NCBI GenBank assembly: GCA_028287035.1
Contig: JAQBQL010000066.1
Coordinates: 7,496-71,495, forward strand
Source of the DNA: Labilithrix sp.
GTDB lineage: Bacteria > Myxococcota > Polyangia > Polyangiales > Polyangiaceae
Length of the DNA stretch: 64,000 nucleotides
Direction of reading: 5' to 3'
Position numbers and translations under genes: made by a program. Positions 33,221 to 41,895 of this stretch are shown one piece after another (positions within the stretch are counted from its first letter, which is position 1; every line of letters begins with the position of its first letter). The notes under the pieces are model-generated. The model saw only the letters and a program-made list of their open reading frames with translations, did not search any database and had not been told where the DNA came from.

Positions 33221-34165
33221 TCACGGTCCCCACCAGAGGAGCTCGAAGCTGCGGAGCGCGCCGTCGTGGGAGAGGATGACCTCGATCTTCTCGTCGCCTG
33301 CCGGCCGCAGGATGGGCTCGGGGAACTTGTCGCACGGCCAGAACGCCGACTTCTCGAAGCCGGCCTTGCCCATCCAGAACGCGTGGAGGCCCTTCTCGTT
33401 GTGGCCGTGCACGATGACCATGCGGCCGCCGCCGACGATCGTGAACGCGAGGTGCTCGAAGCGCAGCTCCTCGAAGCGCTCGGGCGACGGGAAGTCGGCG
33501 CCGACGTCCTTGAGCTCGGGGAGGTGCGCCTTCAGGTACTTGTAGAACGAGTCGTAACGCGGGCGCTTCAGGCGGGGGAGGCTGCGCGCGGCGTCCTTCA
33601 CCATCACAGGCAGCTCCTCGGGGCGTGCGGTCGCCACCTCGACGAGCGAGCGGTAGCGATCGGCGAGGCGCGCCTCGCCCTCGTCGGCGAGCGACTTGAG
33701 CAGCCAGTGAAAGACCGGCAGCTCGCCCTCCCCGAGCCGCGAACGCAGGAAGACCAGGCTCTCCCAGAGCGGGCTGCGCATCGACCACGCGCCGCCGTGC
33801 GAGCGAACGATGCACGCCCCGACGTAGGCCGCGCCGTGGACGACGAGGTTGAAGAGCGCGTTGTCGGGGGTGCCGCGCGCGCCCATGTCGAGTAGCCGAT
33901 CGCGCTGCGCCGTGGTGAGGGCCGCGGAGAGGCGATGGATGCTCGCGTCGGTGAAGTCGAGCGCGAGGTCGCTCTCGGCGAGCCCGAGAGCGACCGGCGC
34001 GTTCGCGGCGAACCGCTCCGCCGCGTCACCCAGGTGAGCGAGCAGCGCCGGGTTCTTCGCCGGGTTCGCGTCGGTCGAACGGACGCGGCCGAGGTCGGTC
34101 TGCGCGCCCTCCGGGTACAGCGGGAGGAAGACTTCGCGGAAGAGCGACTCGGCCGTGACGGTCAT
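33221..34165 (-). CDS. Hypothetical protein, 314 aa
   Basis: A soluble protein without signal or membrane segments. Sequence such as HGAAYVGACIVRSHGGAW and FTIVGGGRMVIVHGHNEKGLHAFW suggests two alpha/beta parts, but I recognise no family. It is immediately upstream of the histidine kinase gene with 4 nt between, so it is probably cotranscribed and translated in step with it. Confidence 0.78.
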   Translation of the reverse strand: MTVTAESLFREVFLPLYPEGAQTDLGRVRSTDANPAKNPALLAHLGDAAERFAANAPVALGLAESDLALDFTDASIHRLSAALTTAQRDRLLDMGARGTPDNALFNLVVHGAAYVGACIVRSHGGAWSMRSPLWESLVFLRSRLGEGELPVFHWLLKSLADEGEARLADRYRSLVEVATARPEELPVMVKDAARSLPRLKRPRYDSFYKYLKAHLPELKDVGADFPSPERFEELRFEHLAFTIVGGGRMVIVHGHNEKGLHAFWMGKAGFEKSAFWPCDKFPEPILRPAGDEKIEVILSHDGALRSFELLWWGP

Positions 34166-34186
34166 GAGGACGACCTCGTAGCGCGT

Positions 34187-34774
34187 CTAGCGCGAGGCGG
34201 CAGTCGCCACGAGGACGAACGCGATGATCACGAAGGCGATCGCGGTCAGGACGAAGCCGATGATGGCGCAGACGATCTGCACCATGAAGGCGCTGCTCAT
34301 CTTGTCGAGCGCCTGCATCATGTGCATGAGGTCGTTGCCCTGCGTCTGCACGACCGCCTTCAGCGAGTTGCCGAGGCCGAGGAACGTGACGCCGACGATG
34401 ATGGCGACGACGCCCGACGGGAAGTTCGTGGCGAGCCCCGCGTTGGCGACCGCGCCGCAGCTCGAGAGCACCTGCAGGCCGCCGATCGCCGCGGAGATGA
34501 TGCCCCACAGCTTCGCGCGCGACGCCGCCTTGTCGATGATGGCGTTCTCGGTGTCGTTGAACTCGTAGTTGCCGTACGAGGCGCCGCCGCCCATCATCGG
34601 AGGCATCCCGCCCATCCCGGGCTGCTGAGGAGCGCCGTACGGGTTCGGCGGGTACGGGTTCATGCTCGGCGTCCCGGCATAACCCTGCTGCTGACCCGTC
34701 GGATAACCCGGCGGCGGCGCGCCGTACCCCTGTCCTCCACCGCCACCGGGCGGGGGCTGCCATCCACCTTGCAT
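34187..34774 (-). CDS. Membrane protein with Gly/Pro/Gln-rich N-terminus (DUF5362-like)
   Basis: 195 aa from the ATG at 34774, with GGAGGAAG upstream. Residues 1-70 are low-complexity (QPPPGGGGGQGYGAPPPGYP). They are followed by four hydrophobic helices (LWGIISAAIGGLQVL; GVVAIIVGVTFLGLG; FMVQIVCAIIGFVLTAIAFVI). The fold resembles small four-helix membrane proteins of unknown function. It is 21 bp upstream of the 314-aa gene and probably starts that operon. Confidence 0.75.
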   Translation of the reverse strand: MQGGWQPPPGGGGGQGYGAPPPGYPTGQQQGYAGTPSMNPYPPNPYGAPQQPGMGGMPPMMGGGASYGNYEFNDTENAIIDKAASRAKLWGIISAAIGGLQVLSSCGAVANAGLATNFPSGVVAIIVGVTFLGLGNSLKAVVQTQGNDLMHMMQALDKMSSAFMVQIVCAIIGFVLTAIAFVIIAFVLVATAASR

Positions 34775-34897
34775 CGCTCTTCCTCCGCGGAAGGTGGGCC
34801 CGATCCGGGCCGACCGCGCGTGAGTAGACCACGTGGCGCAGGGCCCCACAATCGCACCGCGCGGAAAAGCTCCTCGGTTTCAGCTAGATTCGCCCTC

Positions 34898-35884
34898 GTG
34901 CTGACGGCCGACGTTCGCTTCGAAGGGTGGACCACCGAGACGTGGACGCGCTTCCTTCATCTGTGGAAGCCGCGGGCGACGCCCGAACGCGAGGCCTCGC
35001 GACCGCGCGGCGGCGTCATCGCCATCCACGAGGACGGCGTGCTGCGGAAGCTCGTTCACACGCACAACGGTCGCCTCGATCCGCGGCGCCCCTGGCCGGT
35101 GCCGCTCGCCGAGCTCGCCGAGGCGCACCACGCGAGCTGGGCGGTGTCGGCGAAGGCGGGCGCGCTCGAGGAGGTGATGGAGCGCTTCGGCGCGCGCCTC
35201 CGCCGGGAGGACGATCTCACGTCGCAGGCGCTCCTCGTCGTCGCGATCGTCCGCGAGATGCTCGGCGAAGGTCTCGCGGAGCGGTGGCCGAAGCGCCTCC
35301 AGGGCGTCCCGCCGCCGAGCGAGGCCATGGTGCGCCGCGCCATCGACGCGGTGTGCCCGGACGGACACGCGATGGTCCTCGGGCTCTTCAGGAACGGCGA
35401 GATCTGGACCGCCGCGGTGGCCCGCCGCCGCGGGCAGGGCTTCGACGTGCTCGCCGGGCCCGAGGAGCTGCGGCCGCGCATCGGCCTCCTCTCCGGTGAC
35501 TGGCGCCGCGACTACCGCCACCTCGAGCGCGCCGTCGAGGAGGAGTACGCGCCGGTCGCGATGGGCTGCTTCGCCGAGGTCGACCGGTTCCGCGAGCTCC
35601 AGGTCGACGCGCGGCCTGGCGCCTGGGGAAGGGCGGCGGTGGTGCGCGACATCATCCTGTCGCCCATGCCGGTCGGGGTGCGGCTCGCGCTCGGGGCGGA
35701 CGGCGCGCGGTTCGCCTTCGAGGGCTTCCGCACGATGGTCGGCCGCAGCGACTCGCTCCGCCGCCTCGAGCCGCTCATGCTGAGGGCACGGAAGCGCGTC
35801 GCCCAAGTGGCCGGCCACCGCGACGTGACGGCGACGCTCGGGTTCGATCCGCTCGAGGTCCTCCGCGCGCTGCTGCGGCGCTGA
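34898..35884 (+). CDS. Hypothetical protein, 328 aa
   Basis: A soluble protein with a GTG start at 34898. Arg-rich helical segments and an acidic middle region (LERAVEEEYAPVAMGCFAEV) are visible, but no known domain. It is divergent from the DUF5362-like gene and ends 4 bp before the convergent small secreted protein. Base composition is like its neighbours. Confidence 0.75.
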   Translation: MLTADVRFEGWTTETWTRFLHLWKPRATPEREASRPRGGVIAIHEDGVLRKLVHTHNGRLDPRRPWPVPLAELAEAHHASWAVSAKAGALEEVMERFGARLRREDDLTSQALLVVAIVREMLGEGLAERWPKRLQGVPPPSEAMVRRAIDAVCPDGHAMVLGLFRNGEIWTAAVARRRGQGFDVLAGPEELRPRIGLLSGDWRRDYRHLERAVEEEYAPVAMGCFAEVDRFRELQVDARPGAWGRAAVVRDIILSPMPVGVRLALGADGARFAFEGFRTMVGRSDSLRRLEPLMLRARKRVAQVAGHRDVTATLGFDPLEVLRALLRR

Positions 35885-35888
35885 GCGG

Positions 35889-36284
35889 TCAGTCGGCGGA
35901 CGCGTCGGCCGGCGCGGGGTGCGTCGTGCCGCCGTCGGACACGCACGTATCGTCACGCGTCAGCGCCGCGAGCGCCTTTGCGCACGCCGGATCAGTGCCC
36001 GAGAAGTCGAAGTCGGGCTGCGGGTACGGTGGGCACTGGGTCGCGACGTACACCGCGCGGCCACCCTCGGCGCGCGGCTGGACCATGCAGACCGGCGCGC
36101 ACTCGCCCGTCTCGTCGCCGCCCACCACGTCGACGCTCGACAGCGTCCCCAGGCAGTCGCGCGCCTCGACGTAGAGGCGCCCCTGGTAGACGTGCGTGCC
36201 GTCACCCTTGCACCCCATCGCGTGCAGAGTGCACGCAGCGCTCGCCCCGAGGATCAGCACGGCGGCGAGGCGCTGCGGGGTCAT
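35889..36284 (-). CDS. Small Cys-containing secreted protein or lipoprotein
   Basis: 131 aa. A hydrophobic N-terminus (RLAAVLILGASAACTLHAMGC) offers two possible lipidation cysteines (C18 and C25). The mature part has several Cys residues (RDCLGTL, GECAPVCMVQ, TQCPPYP) and an Asp/Ala tail. No family recognised. It starts 2 nt after the aspS stop, so it is probably a passenger in the aspS transcript. Confidence 0.7.
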   Translation of the reverse strand: MTPQRLAAVLILGASAACTLHAMGCKGDGTHVYQGRLYVEARDCLGTLSSVDVVGGDETGECAPVCMVQPRAEGGRAVYVATQCPPYPQPDFDFSGTDPACAKALAALTRDDTCVSDGGTTHPAPADASAD

Positions 36285-36286
36285 GC

Positions 36287-38200
36287 TCAGGCCTTGGGCG
36301 GCTCGGCAGCCGGCGTCGCAGTGACGGGCTCGACGACGCGGATGTGGAGCTCCTTCAGCTGGCTCGCGTCGACGCGGTTGGGCGCGTCGGTCATCTGGTC
36401 GGTGCCCTTCTGCGTCTTCGGGAAGGGGATCACGTCGCGGAGGCTCTGCGCGCCCGAGAGGAGCATCGCGAGGCGGTCCATGCCGACGGCGATGCCGCCG
36501 TGCGGGGGCGCCCCGTACTTGAGCGCGTCGAGCAGGAAGCCGAACTTCTCGCGCGCCTCCTCGTCGGCGATGCCGAGCGCGCGGAACACCTTGGCCTGGA
36601 TCTCGGGGTCGTGGAGGCGGATCGAGCCGCCGCCGATCTCGAAGCCGTTCAGCACGAGGTCGTAGCGGTAGCAGAGGACCTTGCCCGGGTCCGTCTCGAG
36701 CATGTCGACGCACTCGTCGTGGGGGCGCGTGAAGGCGTGGTGCGCGGCCACCCACGTCTTCGCGTCGTCGTCGTACTCGAAGAGCGGCGGGTTGATGACC
36801 CAGAGGAACTCGAACGTGCCGCCGTGGCCGCTCTCGGGGATGAGCCCGAGCTTCTTCGCGAGGTGGACGCGCAGGTTGGCCATGACGGTCTGCACGACCG
36901 CCTCCTTGCCGAACTGGAAGAAGAGCAGGTCGCCTTCCTGGGCGCCGGTCGCGGCGTTGACCGCGGTGCGGAGCTCGGGGGTCACGGTCTTGCCGAGCGG
37001 GGACTGCGCCCAGTTGCCGGCGGCGTCGATCTTCGCGCGGGCGAGGCCCTTCGAGCCCATGCCCTTCACGAAGTCCTCGAGCTTGTCGAGCTCGGCGCGC
37101 GAGAGCTTCGCGGCATGCTCGGCGGGGATGCGGAGCGCCTTCACGATCTCGGTCGGGAGATCGCGACGGTATTTTCCGCTCGTGAACTTCTCGGCGATGT
37201 CCTTGAAGAACGGGATGCCGCCGCCGGCGTTCTCGATGACGAGGCCCGTCACGTCCGTGTGGGGGAGGCCGAAGCGCAGGTCCGGCTTGTCGTTGCCGTA
37301 CCGCTCCATCGACTCGGCGAAGGGCATCTGGGGGAAGCGGCCGCTCGGGTACTTGTCGTGGAGGTCCATGCCGAGGACCTCCTTCCAGATCTTGAAGACG
37401 AGCCCTTCCATCGTGCGGAAGATGTCGTCCTGGTTCACGAACGACATCTCGACGTCGATCTGCGTGAACTCGGGCTGGCGGTCGACGCGCAGCGCCTCGT
37501 CCCGGAAGCACTTCACGATCTGGAAGTACCGGTCGAAGCCCGCCACCATGTAGAGCTGCTTGAAGAGCTGCGGGCTCTCGGCGAGCGCGTAGAACTTGCC
37601 GGCGCTCATGCGGCTCGGCACGAGGAAGTTACGGGCGCCGCCCGGCGTGTACTTCACCATGAACGGCGTCTCGAGCTCGAGGAAGCCCTGGCCGTCGAAG
37701 TAGCCGCGCACCGTCTGGTTGATGCGGTGGCGGATGCGGAGCGTCTTCTGGAGCGGGGCGCGGCGGAGATCGAGATAGCGGTACTGGAGGCGCTTCTCCT
37801 CGCCGGTGTCGATCTCGTCGGCGATCTCGAAGGGCGGCGTCTCGATCTTGTTGAAGATCGTGAGCTCGAGGGCGCGCACCTCGATCTCGCCGGTGGGGAG
37901 CTTCGGGTTGCTGTTGCCGCCGCGGCCCGCGACGATGCCGCGCACGCCGATGACCCACTCGGTGCGGACCGCCTGGGCGCGCGCGTAGGCGTCCTTCACG
38001 TCGGCGCCGGCGCCCTCCAGCGTGGGGTCGAAGACGATCTGCGTGATGCCGTCGCGATCGCGGAGGTCGAAGAACACGCAGCCGCCGTGATCCCGGTAGC
38101 TCGCCACCCAGCCGAAGAGGACGACCTCTTTGCCGACGTCGGTCCCGCGCAGGTCCGCGCAGCGATGGGTGCGTTTCAGCTCGTCGATGAACCGTGCCAT
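36287..38200 (-). CDS. aspS: Aspartyl-tRNA synthetase
   Basis: 637 aa, starting at the ATG at 38200 (MARFIDELKRTHRC). A class II synthetase with an N-terminal OB-fold anticodon-binding domain (1-110; VVLFGWVASYRDHGG), motif 1 in the RHRINQTVRGYFD region, ESPQLFKQLYMVAGFDRYFQI, motif 2 with CFRDEALRVDRQPEFTQID, a bacterial-type insertion domain (about 290-430) and motif 3 (GGIAVGMDRLAMLL). The C-terminal extension is Pro/Ala-rich. It charges tRNA-Asp. Whether it also charges tRNA-Asn cannot be decided by eye. Confidence 0.97.
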   Translation of the reverse strand: MARFIDELKRTHRCADLRGTDVGKEVVLFGWVASYRDHGGCVFFDLRDRDGITQIVFDPTLEGAGADVKDAYARAQAVRTEWVIGVRGIVAGRGGNSNPKLPTGEIEVRALELTIFNKIETPPFEIADEIDTGEEKRLQYRYLDLRRAPLQKTLRIRHRINQTVRGYFDGQGFLELETPFMVKYTPGGARNFLVPSRMSAGKFYALAESPQLFKQLYMVAGFDRYFQIVKCFRDEALRVDRQPEFTQIDVEMSFVNQDDIFRTMEGLVFKIWKEVLGMDLHDKYPSGRFPQMPFAESMERYGNDKPDLRFGLPHTDVTGLVIENAGGGIPFFKDIAEKFTSGKYRRDLPTEIVKALRIPAEHAAKLSRAELDKLEDFVKGMGSKGLARAKIDAAGNWAQSPLGKTVTPELRTAVNAATGAQEGDLLFFQFGKEAVVQTVMANLRVHLAKKLGLIPESGHGGTFEFLWVINPPLFEYDDDAKTWVAAHHAFTRPHDECVDMLETDPGKVLCYRYDLVLNGFEIGGGSIRLHDPEIQAKVFRALGIADEEAREKFGFLLDALKYGAPPHGGIAVGMDRLAMLLSGAQSLRDVIPFPKTQKGTDQMTDAPNRVDASQLKELHIRVVEPVTATPAAEPPKA

Positions 38201-38276
38201 GGCGCGGGGATATAGCACGCCCGGCTCCACGGAAACTTTCCGCGGCGAGGCTGCCTAAGTAAGGTCGGAGGCCTCC

Positions 38277-40097
38277 GTGAAGCGCGCCGAGCCCCACGCC
38301 CCAGCGCCCCCGCCGTGGACGCGACTCGACGATGCGCTGCGGGCCCTCTGCGCCCTCCTGCCGGCGACGCTCGCGGCGTCGGGGGCGGCGTCGGCGGCGC
38401 CTGCCTCCCATGACGAAGGCGTCGTGCGCTCGGTGGGGCTCGGGTTCACGGGGCTCTTCCGCGGGCTCGACGCGCTCGCCTCCGGCTTGCCGATGCTCGT
38501 CCCGGTGGGGTCACGTGCGCTGCGGGCGGGCCTCGCGTCGGCGCTGGTGGTCGGAGTGGTGGGCGCGGTGGCGTACGGGGCGGCGCGGGCGCTCCTCGCG
38601 GCCGTGCCACGGTCGGCGAGCGCCCCGCGTCTCGCCTCGGTGGTCGCAGCGCTGAGCGTGCTCTCGGCGCTGCTCGGGCCGCTCTGGCAGTCCGAGGCGA
38701 GCGCGCCGGCCGGCAGCGTGACCGGCGCAGCCCTCGTGGTGGCGGCGGTCGCGATCGGGCAGCGCGCGCATGCGGCGCGCGACGTTCGCGGGCTGCCGGG
38801 TCTGGCGCTGTGCCTCGGCCTCGCGGCGTCGTACGAGCCGCTCGTCCTGCTCGCCACGTTCCTCGCGGCGGCGCCGTGGCTCTTCGGGCTCGTGCGACTG
38901 CCCGGCGCGAAGGGCGTGACGGTCGATGCCGCGCTCGCGTTCCTGCTCGGTCTCGCGCCGCTCGGCGTCGCGGCGGCGCTGCTCCGGCGGCCGCCCGAGA
39001 TCGCGGTGGCCGGCGCGCGGCTCCTGGCGTCGCCCCTCGGGGAGCAGGCGGGCGCACGCGTGGCGCCCGGGCCGTGGGCGCTCTCCGAGCTCGGCACGGT
39101 CCTCCTGGTCCTCGCCGCCGCAGGCGCGGTGCTGGCGGCGGTCCGGTCGGGCGAGCGGGCGCGGCTCTTCCTCGCGTCGCTATGCGGGGTGATGGTCGCC
39201 GGCGCGGCGTCGCTGCTCCTCGGCGCGCCGAGCAGTCAGGGGCACGTGACGGGCGCGCTCCTCGCCGCGACGCTGGCCGCGTACGTGATGGCGGGCGTCG
39301 CGCTGGCCGCCGCGGTGGTCGCGATCCGCGCCGTGAAGGTGCCGTTCGCGCATGCGAGCGCGGCGCTCGTCGTGGTGCTCGAGCTCGTGCTGCCGGTGCG
39401 TGCCGCCGACGAGACCGCGGCGCGTCGCGAGGAGCGCGCGACCGGAGGCACGCTCGTCTGGAACGAGGTCGCGTGGGGCGCAGCCCCGGCCGCGGCGGTG
39501 CTCGTCGTGGCGCGTCCCGGGTCGATGCGCCGGATCGATGCCGCGCGCGCCACCGGCGATCTGCGTGCGGATCTGCTGGTCGTCCCGACGTTCGCGCTGC
39601 CCTCGCGCGTCACCGATCGCGCGCTCGCCGCGGAGCCGAAGCTCGCCCCGCTGTACCGCGACGTGACGCTCGGCAATCCGCCGGAGGAGCTGTCCCTCGC
39701 CCAGCTCGCCTCGCAGCGCCCGGTGCTCGCGGAGTTCGAGCCGACGTGGGACCGCAACCTGGCACGCCACTTCGTACCGGTCGGCCTCACGTCGCGCTTC
39801 GAGCCCGAACCGCGCGGCTCGAGCGACCGGAAACGCGCGCTCGATGCCTTTGCGCCGAGCAAGGACCGCCTGGCCCGCGTCGCGACCCCGAAGCGCGACC
39901 CGGAGCTCGCGTTCGCCACCGCCCGCCTCCTGCGCGGCCGTGCCGTCACCATCGCAGCGAGCGGCGAGCGCGAGATCCTGGCGCGCGCCCTCGACGATCT
40001 CCGCCCCTTCGCCCCCGACGACGAGGTCGCCAACGCCCTCGTCCGCCGCACGGTGACGAGCCGCGGCGCGATCGAGGTGAAGGACCTCCGCCCGTAG
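38277..40097 (+). CDS. Polytopic membrane protein of unknown function
   Basis: 606 aa with a GTG start. About nine to eleven Ala/Leu/Val-rich membrane helices lie within residues 25-380, followed by a soluble C-terminal domain of about 220 aa (GTLVWNEVAWGA, FALPSRVTDRALAAEP, EFEPTWDRNLARHF). The layout resembles DUF2723-like or glycosyltransferase-associated membrane proteins, but no defining motif is clear. It ends where the short-repeat cluster begins. Confidence 0.8.
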   Translation: MKRAEPHAPAPPPWTRLDDALRALCALLPATLAASGAASAAPASHDEGVVRSVGLGFTGLFRGLDALASGLPMLVPVGSRALRAGLASALVVGVVGAVAYGAARALLAAVPRSASAPRLASVVAALSVLSALLGPLWQSEASAPAGSVTGAALVVAAVAIGQRAHAARDVRGLPGLALCLGLAASYEPLVLLATFLAAAPWLFGLVRLPGAKGVTVDAALAFLLGLAPLGVAAALLRRPPEIAVAGARLLASPLGEQAGARVAPGPWALSELGTVLLVLAAAGAVLAAVRSGERARLFLASLCGVMVAGAASLLLGAPSSQGHVTGALLAATLAAYVMAGVALAAAVVAIRAVKVPFAHASAALVVVLELVLPVRAADETAARREERATGGTLVWNEVAWGAAPAAAVLVVARPGSMRRIDAARATGDLRADLLVVPTFALPSRVTDRALAAEPKLAPLYRDVTLGNPPEELSLAQLASQRPVLAEFEPTWDRNLARHFVPVGLTSRFEPEPRGSSDRKRALDAFAPSKDRLARVATPKRDPELAFATARLLRGRAVTIAASGEREILARALDDLRPFAPDDEVANALVRRTVTSRGAIEVKDLRP

Positions 40098-40107
40098 CCT
40101 GGACTGC

Positions 40108-40410
40108 CGGACTGCCGTATCGGAGGTGCGTAGCGCCGCACGTCCGTATCGGAACTGCGAGCCGTGACTTCCGTATCGGCAGTGCGAGCCGCACCGCTTC
40201 GCAGCGGAGCTCCGAGCGGTGCAACTTCCGTATCGGCAGTGCGAGCCGCACCGCTTCGCAGCGGAGCTCGGAGTCGGTACTTCCGTATGGGAAGTGCGGG
40301 GCGCGACTTCGCAACGGAGCTCTGAGCGCTGGGACTGCCGTACCGGCAGCGCGAGTCGCAACTTCCGTATCGGAAGTACCTGCGTGCCGGGACCGCCGTA
40401 TCGGCAGTCC
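40108..40410. repeat. Cluster of eight CCGTATCGG-centred palindromic repeats
   Basis: CCGTATCGG or one-base variants occur at 40115, 40144, 40171, 40228, 40283, 40338, 40365 and 40396. Spacings are 29, 27, 57, 55, 55, 27 and 31 bp, i.e. one or two steps of about 28 bp. The copies at 40171 and 40228 are embedded in nearly identical 57-bp units containing a CCGCT-TCGC-AGCGG hairpin. The copy at 40361-40377 is the full dyad ACTTCCG-TAT-CGGAAGT. The intergenic stretch 40098-40443 holds nothing else identifiable. A degenerate copy lies at 42124. Confidence 0.85.
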
Positions 40411-40443
40411 TGCCGCCCATCGGCGACCCCCCGCCAGCGAGTC

Positions 40444-40642
40444 ACCTGCCGCTGCCGTCTCCCCAATCCAAAAAAATCAGTCGTAGAGCCTGTGGAAAGG
40501 GTGGGCAGCGGAAGCAGCGACGGGGGGCAGAGGGGGCAACTGCCCGCGCGACCTTTCAGTCTCGCGAAAACCCCCGCAGGGCAGTTGTCCCCGCGGTCCC
40601 CCGGCGCGCCGCTGTCCACGCTTTCCACACGCTGCAAAGCCC
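40444..40642. repeat. Left inverted repeat of the HNH element (itself a long hairpin)
   Basis: It matches the reverse complement of 41896-42086. Its core 40492-40628 is an imperfect palindrome: GTGGAAAGGGTGGGCAGCGG at one end pairs at 18 of 20 positions with the other end (CCGCTGTCCACGCTTTCCAC), and inside GGGGCAACTGCCC faces GGGCAGTTGTCCCC. An A-tract (AAAAAAATCAG) lies on the outer side. Confidence 0.85.
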
Positions 40643-40710
40643 GATGCGAATATCATAAATATACGGTATCCACATATGGCATTAGCCAGCTCGCGAACTA
40701 CGTTATCGAG

Positions 40711-41871
40711 ATGCAGCCCGACCAGGACGGAGCCCTCACCGCCTACGCCGACGACCAGCTCCTCGCCGCGCTCCAAGCGCTGCGGTCCGCCAAGCGCCGC
40801 ATCGACGCGCGGATGCTCAGGATGCTCGTCGAAGTCGAGGACCGCCGGCTCGAGCTGCGTTCGGCGTACACATCCATCTACGACTTTTGCAGGCGTTTTC
40901 TCCTGATGAGCGAGTCGGGCGCCTTCCGGCGATCGGTGGCAGTCAAGATGGTCCGCCGCCATCCGGCGCTGCTCGACCACCTCGCCGAGGGCCATCTCAC
41001 GCTTTCGAGCATGGTGATGCTGGACGGACTCCTGACGAACGAGAACGCCGCTTCGCTGGTCGCGTCGATTGCGGGAAAGACCTCCAGCGAGGCGAAGGCG
41101 ATCCTCGTCGACCGAGCGCCCCGCCCAGACGTGCCGACGCGCCTCGAGCGCGTCGTCGAGCAGGCGTCTCTCCTCGTGAACGCGCCTGTCGCGGAGCCGT
41201 CGCGCGCACGTGTCGAGCCGCTCGGCGAGGCACGCTATGCGCTGCAGATGACCGTCAGCGAGAGGCTGCACGAGAAGCTGGAGAGGGCGCGCGACCTCCT
41301 GAGCCATCGGCAGCCCGATCGCGATCTCGGCGTCATGATGGAGGCGGCCGTCGATCTCCTGCTCGCGAAGCTCGAAAAGGAGCGCCTCGGGAAGGCCGAG
41401 CGTCCGCGCGCGACGCCCGAGACCGCCACGGCGAAGGGCGGCGTCTCACGCGCGGCGGTTCGCACGGTGTTCGGGCGCGACGGACAGCGATGCGGATTTT
41501 ATGACGAGAATGGCCGCCGCTGCCCGTCGAGGCACATGCTGGAGCTGGATCATCTTCAGGCGCGTGCGCTGGGTGGCACCGACGATCCGGACAATCTCGC
41601 GGTGCGATGTCGCGCGCACAACCGATTGCACGCCGAGCAGGACTTCGGACGCGCCCATGTCGAGGCGAAGATTGCCGCGCGCCGCGCGAGCACTCCGCCG
41701 CTCCTCGAACGGACGCGCGAGACGCTGCGCGGGGCGCTCGTGGGGCTCGGTTTCAAGACGAACGAGGCGGCGCGCGCCGTCGCGACCGTGACGTCTACTT
41801 CGGAGTTTGGCGAAGAACCGCGTTTGCCGGAGCTGCTCCGCGACGCGCTTCGGGTGCTCGCGCCCGCGTGA
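40711..41871 (+). CDS. DUF222/13E12-like HNH endonuclease
   Basis: 386 aa from the ATG at 40711. The N-terminal two-thirds is helical (ALQALRSAKRRIDARMLRML, YDFCRRFLLMSESGAFRR), resembling the DUF222-type domain of the REP13E12 family. The C-terminal HNH nuclease has CGFYDENGRRCPS as a zinc half-site, LELDHLQARALGG with the catalytic His near residue 280, DNLAVRCRAHNRLH with Asn and His, and a helical tail. Proteins of this kind are, to my knowledge, multicopy in many myxobacterial and actinobacterial genomes. The leader (40643-40710) is unusually A/T-rich (ATCATAAATATACGGTATCC), unlike its neighbours. The gene sits inside long inverted repeats. Confidence 0.88.
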   Translation: MQPDQDGALTAYADDQLLAALQALRSAKRRIDARMLRMLVEVEDRRLELRSAYTSIYDFCRRFLLMSESGAFRRSVAVKMVRRHPALLDHLAEGHLTLSSMVMLDGLLTNENAASLVASIAGKTSSEAKAILVDRAPRPDVPTRLERVVEQASLLVNAPVAEPSRARVEPLGEARYALQMTVSERLHEKLERARDLLSHRQPDRDLGVMMEAAVDLLLAKLEKERLGKAERPRATPETATAKGGVSRAAVRTVFGRDGQRCGFYDENGRRCPSRHMLELDHLQARALGGTDDPDNLAVRCRAHNRLHAEQDFGRAHVEAKIAARRASTPPLLERTRETLRGALVGLGFKTNEAARAVATVTSTSEFGEEPRLPELLRDALRVLAPA

Positions 41872-41895
41872 GCGCGCGGCGCGGGAGGGCGCCTT

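Noticed and set aside
35978..38215. A 745-aa plus-strand frame
   Set aside because: Antisense to aspS over nearly its full length; no domain, low-complexity residues.
40108..40410. CRISPR array
   Set aside because: Repeat core is only 9-17 bp, spacing alternates between about 28 and 56 bp and inter-repeat DNA is shared between units.
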